Shown piece by piece: positions 48,842 to 56,600 of a stretch of DNA of 64,000 nt (position 1 is its first letter; each line of letters begins with the position of its first letter). The position numbers and the translations under genes are program-made. A model generated the notes under the pieces. The model was not told the origin of the DNA and ran no database searches. It saw nothing but the letters and a program-made list of their open reading frames with translations. The stretch lies in the NCBI RefSeq assembly GCF_021277265.1, contig NZ_JAJSOH010000017.1, forward strand, positions 62,001 through 126,000. The letters run 5' to 3'. This DNA is from Kineosporia rhizophila. Lineage in GTDB: Bacteria > Actinomycetota > Actinomycetes > Actinomycetales > Kineosporiaceae.

Positions 48842-50022
48842 TCGTCCCCGCCGTTCCGCGCTGATCCTGCGGTGAGATTGTCTGTGCTGGTGGGGCTGGT
48901 GCGGGTGGGGCTGGTGCGGGTGGAGCTGTTACTGGTGGAGGTGCCGCTAGAACTGGTGCCGGTGGAACTGGTGCCGGTGGAACTGGTGCCGGTGGAACTG
49001 GTGCCGGTTCTTGCGGAGGTGGCGCCCGGCGAGCCCGGAGCCGTGTCGGGCGTCGGTTTCTCAGAGGGCTGTTGCCGCTCTTGCCCCGGCTGGCTGGCAG
49101 CGGCCAGTCGGCGCAGATAGGGCAGCATGGTCAGGCCCATCACGAGCCCGCCGTAGAGCGCCACCCAGGGACGGCCGAAGAAGAGCAGATTGCCCACTGC
49201 CGAACCCAGCCAGGTCCAGGTGAGCACGGCGGCTGCGGGCCATTCCCAGGTGGGGTGGTGGCGCGGCCGGTCGGGCAGCGCCCGGTCCAGGGCGGCGATC
49301 ATCACCAGCGCGACCAGCACCCAGCCCGCGAAGTTGGTCAGTGGGATGCCGGGCACCCCAGGCAGATGCGGAGTGGGGTGAGCGAAACGCCAGGCGTCCT
49401 GGGCGATCATCTGCGGGTCGAGGTACAGGTCCCAGGAAGCAAGCGTGATTCCGCCGAGCAGGACGGTACGGATCCGGCTGGTACTCCCGTCCGGACGGGC
49501 AGCCAGTCGACGGCCGAGCAGGAGCGCCGGATAGGCGATCATCGTCCAGGCGATCGGTACCAGCAGCGGCACTTCGGCAAGTTTCAGGCCCAGCTGGCCG
49601 GTGTACACGTACTCGCCGAACGGATAACCGGTCCTGACTCCCACGGCCTCGGCCAGCAGGCCGATGCCACCGGCGACCAGGAACAGGACCGCGGCGTGCG
49701 CCGCGCTCCACCGGAGCGCGGCGTGCAGCACCCCGGCCGAGGTCAGCAGCACCACGCTGACCACCGTGACCACGCGAAGAACGGTGCCGGAGGTGAGCGG
49801 GTAGCTGATCTGGGTGAGGATGCCGGCCACCAGCAGCGCGGCGACGATACGCCCGGGGAGATCGGAAGTCCCCGTTCCCCCGGCCCGGCCCGGCCACCCT
49901 GCTCGCCGGCCCCGCTCGGCCCGCTCGGCCCGCTCGGCCCGGTCGGCCCCCGGGACCCGAACCCCGGCGGGCCCGGCCGTGGGGGTCTCGGGTGCCGTCG
50001 GTTGCTTGCTCACTGCTTTCAC
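48838..50022 (-). CDS. cruF: CruF-like carotenoid 1,2-hydratase (DUF422)
   Basis: The GTG at 50022 overlaps the CrtA-like stop (GTGA) and gives 394 aa. An N-terminal charged stretch is followed by 6-8 helices with AVGVRTGYPFGEYVYTGQLGLKLAEVPLLVPIAWTMIAYPAL and LASWDLYLDPQMIAQDAW, hallmarks of the CruF/DUF422 family. CruF adds water across the terminal double bond of acyclic carotenoid ends, producing a tertiary alcohol. The C-terminal 75 residues are Ser/Thr/Gly repeats (TSSTGTSSTGT) without known function. Confidence 0.85.
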   Translation of the reverse strand: MKAVSKQPTAPETPTAGPAGVRVPGADRAERAERAERGRRAGWPGRAGGTGTSDLPGRIVAALLVAGILTQISYPLTSGTVLRVVTVVSVVLLTSAGVLHAALRWSAAHAAVLFLVAGGIGLLAEAVGVRTGYPFGEYVYTGQLGLKLAEVPLLVPIAWTMIAYPALLLGRRLAARPDGSTSRIRTVLLGGITLASWDLYLDPQMIAQDAWRFAHPTPHLPGVPGIPLTNFAGWVLVALVMIAALDRALPDRPRHHPTWEWPAAAVLTWTWLGSAVGNLLFFGRPWVALYGGLVMGLTMLPYLRRLAAASQPGQERQQPSEKPTPDTAPGSPGATSARTGTSSTGTSSTGTSSTGTSSSGTSTSNSSTRTSPTRTSPTSTDNLTAGSARNGGDE

Positions 50023-50783
50023 CGCCCGCTCGGATCGTGAGTCGTGGTAGGTCCGGGCGAAGGGCTGCCCGGGACCGGAGAGGTGGAGACGATCGTGTCG
50101 CCTTGGAAGCCACCCAGGGTTCCGCTCACCGAGTGAACGGCGAACCGGGCGAAAAGCTCTTCCGAGTACCAACGCTCAGGTTCGGTACGGCGGACCACAT
50201 CGACGTGGACCGGGCGGCGGTAGGCGAAATCGTTCAAGGCGGACGACGAGTCCCACAGGGAGAAGGTGCCCTGCAGGCCGATCGGTGCCTCCCCGATGCC
50301 GAACGCCAGGCGCAGTCCGGAGACCGTGGCCAGATCTGTGGAGACCGGCGGTACCGCCCGCCAGAACGAAAGTGCCCGGCTGGGCCGTAGGCGGGCTCGG
50401 GTGATCGAGGCCACTGCAGTGTCCGTTCCGGGCTTCTGCTGCGGTGACCCGAAAGGCTCGGTGCGGGCCCAGCGCCCTCTGCTGGAGAGTGGGCTCATCG
50501 TGATCTCCAGGCGCTCGGTGGCGATGTCGTTCCACCCCCGGTGCACCCGGCTCTTCTCGAACGCGGCAGCCTGGACGGGGCTTTCCCAGACGGTCAGGAG
50601 CCCCCAGTGCCGCGGGTCGGCGTCGCGCACGGTGAAGGTGCGCCCGTCGCCGGTACCGAGGAGCTTGGCGAAACGCAGCCCGGGGACACCGCGCAGTGGA
50701 AGGCGGTCGAGACCCATCCGGAGCAGGGCCGACGGCACCCGGGCGAGTGAAACACCCCAGACAGTGAGCACTACATACGTCAT
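50019..50783 (-). CDS. crtA: CrtA-like (spheroidene monooxygenase-like) oxygenase
   Basis: This 254-aa protein resembles spheroidene monooxygenase. It has SFWRAVPPVSTDLATVSGLRLAFGIGEAPIGLQGTFSLWDSSSALNDFAYRRPVH, then ERWYSEELFARFAVHSVSG, matching the family patterns SFWRSVP...GIGE.P...Q.TFSLW and WF.EELYARF. In purple bacteria CrtA introduces the 2-keto group of spheroidenone/2-oxospirilloxanthin. A TGAGG ribosome site precedes the ATG. It is the first gene of the second carotenoid block and overlaps CruF by 4 nt. The heme ligand is not visible. Confidence 0.8.
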   Translation of the reverse strand: MTYVVLTVWGVSLARVPSALLRMGLDRLPLRGVPGLRFAKLLGTGDGRTFTVRDADPRHWGLLTVWESPVQAAAFEKSRVHRGWNDIATERLEITMSPLSSRGRWARTEPFGSPQQKPGTDTAVASITRARLRPSRALSFWRAVPPVSTDLATVSGLRLAFGIGEAPIGLQGTFSLWDSSSALNDFAYRRPVHVDVVRRTEPERWYSEELFARFAVHSVSGTLGGFQGDTIVSTSPVPGSPSPGPTTTHDPSGR

Positions 50784-50880
50784 GGCCGCCTCACCACCTG
50801 TTCCGCCGGAGTCGTCATCCTGCCCTCTCCATCACCTGCCGCAACCCTACGCGGAGGGACCGACAGTCTTGCGACGGGCG

Positions 50881-50886
50881 TAATCT
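50881..50886 (+). promoter_or_regulatory. Putative -10 box of a leaderless menC transcript
   Basis: TAATCT ends 6 nt before the GTG at 50893; no ribosome site is present. The same layout is seen at other genes here. Confidence 0.45.
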
Positions 50887-50892
50887 GCCCAG

Positions 50893-51906
50893 GTGCAGGC
50901 AGCGACGGACGTGCAGGTGGTGCCCTACGCGATCGGGATGACCGACCGGTTCAGAGGCATCACGGTGCGAGAAGGGGTCCTGTTGTCCGGCCCACGGGGA
51001 TGGGGGGAGTTCTGCCCCTTCCCCGAGTACGACGACGTGGTGGCGTCCCGCTGGCTGGCCACGGCCGTCGAGGCGTGCACCGTCGGGTGGCCGGACCCTG
51101 TCCGCGAAGCGATCCCGGTCAACTGCATCGTGCCCGCCGTCTCCCCTGAACGCGCTGCCGAACTGGTGCTGGCCTCGGGCTGCGCCACGGCGAAGGTCAA
51201 GGTGGCGGACCGGCCGGACTCGCTGGCCGAGGATGTTGCGCGGGTGGAGGCGGTGCGGTCGGCGCTCGGCCCGGACGGTGCGATCCGGGTGGACGCGAAC
51301 ACGCGCTGGGACGCGGACCAGGCCGTGCGCGCGCTGCGTCACCTGATCAGGGCGGCGGGGGAGCTGGAGTACGCCGAGCAGCCCTGTCGAACGGTGGAGG
51401 AACTGGCCGAGGTACGCCGGCGGGTCGATGTCAGGATTGCGGCGGACGAGTCGATCCGGCAGGCGGCCGACCCGACGAGGGTCCCGCTCGCCGAGGCCGC
51501 AGACGTGGCGGTGATCAAGTGCACTCCTCTGGGCGGAGTGCGGCGGGCGCTCGAGGTGGCTGAATCCACCGGGCTCCCGTGCGTGGTCTCCTCCGCGCTG
51601 GAGACCAGCATCGGTCTGGCCGCACAGGTGGCTCTGGCGGCCGCGCTGCCGGAGCTGCCGTTCGCCTGCGGGCTCGGCACGGTGTCGTTGTTCGTCGAGG
51701 ACGTCGTTCGACCGGACGATTCCCTGCGCCCGGAAAGAGGTTTCATCCGGGTTCCGGCGAGCCCGCCGGTTCCGGACCCGGCCGCCCTGGCCTCGGTGGC
51801 GATGACCGACCGGGCCCGGAGGGACTGGTGGCGGGCCCGGCTGGCCCGGGCGGTCGAAGGCCTGCCCGACCCGGCCGGTGCGCCGTCGGCGTGGCGTAGC
51901 GCCTGA
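50893..51906 (+). CDS. menC: o-Succinylbenzoate synthase (MenC)
   Basis: This 337-aa enolase-superfamily enzyme of menaquinone synthesis dehydrates SHCHC to o-succinylbenzoate. Active-site residues are in place: KVK (K101, K103), VDANTRW (metal D134), the metal Glu in EYAEQP, Asp/Glu in AADESI and the second Lys in VAVIKCTPLGG. GWGEFCPFPEY lies in the N-terminal capping domain. The other men genes are not in the window. It precedes the SOS operon but has its own promoter. Confidence 0.9.
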   Translation: MQAATDVQVVPYAIGMTDRFRGITVREGVLLSGPRGWGEFCPFPEYDDVVASRWLATAVEACTVGWPDPVREAIPVNCIVPAVSPERAAELVLASGCATAKVKVADRPDSLAEDVARVEAVRSALGPDGAIRVDANTRWDADQAVRALRHLIRAAGELEYAEQPCRTVEELAEVRRRVDVRIAADESIRQAADPTRVPLAEAADVAVIKCTPLGGVRRALEVAESTGLPCVVSSALETSIGLAAQVALAAALPELPFACGLGTVSLFVEDVVRPDDSLRPERGFIRVPASPPVPDPAALASVAMTDRARRDWWRARLARAVEGLPDPAGAPSAWRSA

Positions 51907-52017
51907 TCTGGCCGAATGCGGCCGGCAGTTCGGGGCGGGGCGCACCGCTGCCTGCAATTCTTACGCTGAGTCAGTAGGCGAATGCTCAGCGTCGCCAGAA
52001 TGATGGTCCGGTTGCGG

Positions 52018-52048
52018 TTGACGGACTCCCGGGAAGCCGGTGTACATT
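52018..52048 (+). promoter_or_regulatory. Predicted SOS-regulated promoter
   Basis: A TTGACG -35 (52018-52023) and TACATT -10 (52043-52048, with TG immediately before) are separated by 19 nt. The LexA box begins 8 nt after the -10, over the start site. Confidence 0.6.
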
Positions 52049-52056
52049 CGAACTGT

Positions 52057-52072
52057 TCGAACATCTGTTCGA
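52057..52072. promoter_or_regulatory. LexA (SOS) box
   Basis: TCGAACATCTGTTCGA is an exact palindromic match to the Gram-positive/actinobacterial SOS box CGAAC-N4-GTTCG. It overlaps the predicted start site of the operon running to DnaE2 and DinB. An adjacent half-spaced copy (TCGAAC-T-GTTCGA, 52048-52060) shares its left arm. Confidence 0.85.
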
Positions 52073-52120
52073 ACGGGCTTGCCAGGGATCACAGCGCGCC
52101 GGCTGCCCCTGGTGAGTAGG

Positions 52121-52213
52121 TCGATGACGAGGTGAACTCGACCCCACCTCGTCGTCGACCGTCCCGGTGTCATGTCTCACCGATCCGTGGAACGGGGAAC
52201 CTCGGATCGGTGA
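52121..52213 (+). other. Structured mRNA leader of the SOS operon
   Basis: Two hairpins lie in the about 260-nt untranslated leader. 52121-52134 pairs with 52145-52158 (14 bp, one G-U). 52177-52187 pairs with 52203-52213 (11 bp perfect, TCACCGATCCG arm). No coding sequence is convincing between the SOS box and the gene at 52331. The rest of 51907-52330 shows nothing else clear. Either hairpin could attenuate transcription or stabilise the message. Confidence 0.5.
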
Positions 52214-52330
52214 TCGCCCGTCTTCCCCCGGGCCCGGTCGTTCCGCGTGGCCTTCGCGTGGCACGCCGGTTCAGCGTCAGTTTCAGTCGGCACGTCGGAC
52301 TCCAGTCGGCAGCGGTAGCGGGAAGCGCAG

Positions 52331-52957
52331 GTGTTGAGCGAAATGGCTCGTCGGGTGAGCGAACTGGTCGATGTCCGGGTCGTCCAGGAGACAGGGGACG
52401 CGCCGATGGCCTTCCTCTGGCGCGGTCGTCTCTATGTGGTGCGTGAAGTGCTCGGGCACTGGCGAGAGCGGCGCGACTGGTGGTCCACCGCCGCCGCGCG
52501 GGCCCTGCACGGTGACGAGCGATCGGCTGATCGGCCGGCCACCTCCCCGGAAGGGCCGTCGTTCGCGGTCTGGTCCGGGGAATCCGGCGGATCCTCGGGG
52601 GAACTGCCCGGCGGGGTGCCCGGTGGCACTCGGGGGACTGTGGCTGAACGGCGGCAGGGGCCGTCCGATCATCCGCACCGGCCGCACGAAAGGCATTACG
52701 GCGGTGGGCAACGCCGTTCGCACGGACGTCAGGGGGCTGGAGAACCGGTTGGTGAAGTGCGTCAGAGCGCCGGAGGTCATGACGACACCGGCAAGGCGGA
52801 GCGGTCCCAGGAGTTCCTGCGCGACACCGAGTGTGAGGTGTGGCGGGTAGAGGCGAGCACCGGCCGGGCATTCGGCAACGGTGTGTACGACCTCTCCCGT
52901 ACACCGTCCTCGACGTCGGCGGCGGATTCGTGGCGTCTGCTCCAGGTCGCCGATTGA
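52331..52957 (+). CDS. DUF6504-family protein with long internal insertion
   Basis: The start is GTG at 52331 or ATG at 52343, giving about 204-208 aa. The N-terminal block (VDVRVVQETGDAPMAFLWRGRLYVVREVLGHWRERRDWW) and the final block (ECEVWRVEASTGRAFGNGVYDLSRT...SWRLLQVAD) are the conserved DUF6504 halves normally found a few residues apart in actinobacterial DNA-repair neighbourhoods. About 110 residues of Ser/Gly/Pro/His-rich sequence (HGDERSADR to AERSQEFLR) separate them here. It is the first gene of the LexA-regulated operon. The function is unknown; association with DnaE2/DinB is recurring. Confidence 0.75.
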   Translation: MLSEMARRVSELVDVRVVQETGDAPMAFLWRGRLYVVREVLGHWRERRDWWSTAAARALHGDERSADRPATSPEGPSFAVWSGESGGSSGELPGGVPGGTRGTVAERRQGPSDHPHRPHERHYGGGQRRSHGRQGAGEPVGEVRQSAGGHDDTGKAERSQEFLRDTECEVWRVEASTGRAFGNGVYDLSRTPSSTSAADSWRLLQVAD

Positions 52958-53207
52958 GTACGTCGCGGTTCCGGGTCTGATCAGCATGACCGATCCGGGA
53001 AGCGGTTCGGGGCCGAAGGAATCCGGTCCCTCGCAGTCCAGGGCCAGGAAGGCCGAGAAGGCAGAAACGGATGAGAGCGCACCGGATCCGGTGCCGCCTC
53101 CTTCGCAGTCTCCCCGCCCCATCCGCTCCGGTGATGTTCCCGATCGTCCCGTTGTACCCGTTCGTCCGTCCGAACGTCCTGAACGCCTTGACCAAGAGGA
53201 GGCCGAC

Positions 53208-53642
53208 ATGTCGGCGACCACTCTGGCCCGGCCGCCCGTCTCGACCGCGGCCCGGATGCTGCTCGACCGTTCCCGTTCCGGTCTGACGCAGGCCTGCGCC
53301 TCACGCACCGCGTCGGAGCGCTACGTCACGGCGCACCTCGCGGCACTGAGGTCTGCAGCCGCCGTGCTGGCGGTCCGCAGCCGTCCCGGTGGTCGCGGCG
53401 GGCCGCGCAGCGTCTGGGAAGTGCTGCCCCGCGTGGCACCCGAACTGGGTGAGTGGGCCTCGTACTTCGCTGCCACCGCTTCTCGCCGGGCCGCGATCGA
53501 CGCCGGCCGTACCGCCGTCGTCAGCGCTGCCGACGCGGACGACCTGCTTCGTGATGCCGAGGCTTTCCACCACCTGGTCGAGTCCACGCTCGGTCTGCCC
53601 TACCAGCAGGTTCTTCCGATGACCCTGCCGAGCTGCGAATGA
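53208..53642 (+). CDS. SAV_6107-like HEPN-domain protein
   Basis: The ATG at 53208 has an AGAGGAGG site 6 nt upstream, giving 144 aa. The helical protein (ARMLLDRSRSGLTQACASRTASERYVTAHLAALRSAAAVLA; DADDLLRDAEAFHHLVESTL) resembles the SAV_6107 HEPN family found beside dnaE2 in actinobacteria. A HEPN R-x4-6-H motif is not obvious, so RNase activity is doubtful. A longer in-frame start (ATG at 52987) adds a disordered 70-residue extension and is less likely. The gap from 52958 to 53207 has no other feature I can support. Confidence 0.72.
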   Translation: MSATTLARPPVSTAARMLLDRSRSGLTQACASRTASERYVTAHLAALRSAAAVLAVRSRPGGRGGPRSVWEVLPRVAPELGEWASYFAATASRRAAIDAGRTAVVSAADADDLLRDAEAFHHLVESTLGLPYQQVLPMTLPSCE

Positions 53643-53649
53643 CCACGAG

Positions 53650-56600
53650 ATGCCGCACCGCTTCACCCATCTGCACGTCGCCTCGGGGTACTCCCTCCGC
53701 TACGGCGCCTCCAGCCCGCGTCAACTGGTCGACCAGGCCGTAGCCGAAGGTCTGACCTCACTCGCCCTGACCGATCGCGACGGGCTGTACGGAGCGATCA
53801 AGTTCGCCGGGGCGTGCCAGGAGGCAGGCATCACGCCTGCCCTCGGGGTGGACCTGGCCGTCGAATCGGTGCTGTCACCAGGAAGTCAGCGGAACCCGCC
53901 CAAGGACGGCCGGGGAATGCGGGTAGGCAGCTGGGAGAAATCGGCGGAGGGGTTTGGTCAAGGTGCTGTTGCCGACCGCGGAAATTTGGCGATCGGCAGG
54001 CGGATTGGTGTTCTGGAAGACCCTGAGGCAACCGTCGAGGGGGTTGGCCAGTTCGGAGAGGGCGGTCAGCGCGGCGGGGTAGAAGGTGGCCGCGGAGACC
54101 TGGCGGAGGGAAGCCTGGCGGAGGGAAGCCTGGCGGAGGGAAGCCTGGCGGAGGGAAGCCTGGCGGGGGAAGGCCGGGCAGGCGGGGACCCGGAAGGGGA
54201 AGGCCTGGCGGGGAAAGGCCGGGCAAGCGAGGAGCGGACAGGGGAAAGCCTGGCAGGCAATGACCAGGCAGGGCGAGACGCGGTTGTGCTGGGCGCGGTG
54301 GGACGAAGAACGGCGTGGAAAAATGCGGCTGGGCAAGGCGTGGGGCGGGGCGCGGTCGGGCGGGGCGCGGCAGGGAGAGAAGCATCTGGGCAAGGTGCGC
54401 TGAGCCAAAGCCGAGGTGTGCTGGGGCAAAGCGCGGCGGAGCACGAAGCGGATGGGCAGGGCGCGGCAACGAGCGACTCGGCCGAAGACGGCCTGGCACC
54501 GGCATGGGCGGCAGGTGAAGCGACGGGCCGATCTGGCCCGGGTCGTCTGGCCGGCCTAACCCGTGAGCTGCCCTCCGTCGGCAGCCGGTTCGACCCGGCT
54601 TTCGCCGGACTGCCGGCGTCAGCAGGACTGCCGGCGTCAGCGGAACTGCCTGCGGAACTGCCAGCGTCAACGGGGTTGCCAGCCTCAGCCGGACTGCGGG
54701 CATCAGCGGGACTTACGGCACCGACGACCCTGACAGCACCAGCGGGACTTACAGCACCAACGACCCTGACGGCACCAGCAACGTTGCTGGCGCCAGCAGG
54801 GCGAACATCGTCAGCAAGGCCGACACTGTCAGCAGGACTACTACCGTCAGCAGGACTACCGGAACCCGCTCGCCGGGTGCCGGTGCGGGGCGGTGCCAGC
54901 GTGGACCCTCGTCTTCCCCGGGTCACCGTGCTGGCGCTGGCCTCCGGCCCTGGCACCGGACTGCAGCCGGGCCAGGGCTGGGGACGCCTCTGCCGTCTGG
55001 TCACGGCCACCCACCTGCGGGGCGAGCGGGGGCAGCCGGTCAGTACGGCCGCCCTGATCGCCGAGCACGCCCAGGCCGAGGGCGTGCCCGCGCTCACGGT
55101 CCTGCTCGGGCCGGACTCGGAGTACGGGCGCGCGGTCCTCGCCGGACGTGCGGATCTTGCCCGGGCCGTGCTGGAGCACTGGCGGGCTCTGCTGCCGCCG
55201 GCCTGCCTCGCGGTGGAGATCGTGTACCACCGTGGCCCGCAAGGGACTCCGGGCAGCCTCGGTCACGCGGTGCGCATGCTCAACCTGGCCCGTCAGGTCG
55301 GTGTCCCGACTGTCCTGACCAACGCCGTCCGGCACGCCACCCCCGACGGCGCGGTCACGGTCGACGTGCTCGACGCGGCCCGCCGGCTGGTCGCCATCGA
55401 CTCCCGTCACCTCGACCGCACCACCAGCGAGGGCTACCTCACCGGGGAGGCCGAGATGGCTCTGCGTGCTCACGAGATCGCCGAGGCCGCAGGAGATCTC
55501 GGTCTGGCCGGGCAGCTGCTCGCGCTGACCGAGTCGCTGGCCTCACGCTGTCTCATGCCGAACTCCTTCCAGGAGCTCGGGCTCAACGCGGCCCACCTGC
55601 CCGAGCCCGAGGTGCTCGGCCTGGACGGCAAGGACCCCGGTGCCGAGCTGGAACGACGCTGCCGCGCCCAGGTCCGCACCCGCTACCCGCGGGCGAGCCG
55701 GCGGGAGGCCGAGCGGATCGAGGAGCGGCTGCAGGAGGAGCTCGACCTGGTCCAGTTCCTCGGCATCCCCGTCTACTTCCTCACCATCGCCAAGGTCTGC
55801 GACCTGATCCGGGACATGGGCGTACGCGTCGCGGCCCGGGGCTCCGGTGCGGGCAGCCTGATCAACTACCTGCTCGGCATCTCCGGCGTCGACCCGCTCC
55901 GGCACGACCTCCTGATGGAACGGTTCGCCACCCGGCTGCGCGTCCAGCTGCCCGACGTCGACCTGGACGTCGAGTCCGACCGCCGCACCGAGGTCTACGA
56001 GAAGCTGCTCGAGGTCTTCGGCGGCGACCGGGTCAGCTGCGTCTCGATGATGGACACCTACCGGGCCCGTCACGCCATCCGCGACGTCGGCGCGGTCCTG
56101 GGCATGCCCCCGGGCGAGGTCGACACCATCGCCAAGTCCTTCCCGCACATCCGGGCCCGTGACGTCCGATCGGCCATCGCCGAACTGCCCGAACTCCGTG
56201 CCTCCGGCCTCGGGCACCCGCGGCTCGGAATGCTCTTCGACCTCGTCGAACAGCTCGACGGTCTGCCCCGGCACATCGCCCTGCACCCCTGCGGGGTGCT
56301 GGTCTCCGACCGCGGGCTGCTCGACCGCACCCCGGTCGAGGCGAGCTGGATGGGCTTCCCGATGAGCCAGTTCGACAAGGACGACGTCGAGTTCCTCGGC
56401 CTGCTCAAGCTCGACATCCTCGGCATCCGCATGCAGTCGGCGATGTCCTACGCGGTCTCCGAGATCGCCCGGGTGGACGGGGCCGACGCGGTCACGGCCG
56501 GCCGGCACGACGCGACCGCGGACTACCTCGACGCCGACGGCCGGATCGAGCTCGACGCGGTGCCGCACGACGACCCGGCCACGTTCGCGCTGATCCAGAG

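Noticed and set aside
52048..52060. A second SOS-like palindrome TCGAAC-T-GTTCGA next to the LexA box
   Set aside because: The arms are correct but the spacer is 1 nt, not 4, so it is not a canonical LexA site. It shares the left arm with the real box and may only reflect an overlapping palindrome.
53160..53174. GTTCG-N6-CGAAC inverted repeat before the HEPN gene
   Set aside because: The half-sites are in the reverse order of a LexA box and the spacing is wrong. It is inside a region where a disordered reading frame also exists, so I treat it as chance.
52881..53207. N-terminal extension of the HEPN protein (ATG at 52987)
   Set aside because: The extension is disordered with less typical codon use and lacks a ribosome site. 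The ATG at 53208 has an AGGAGG site. Kept as a possible alternative start only.
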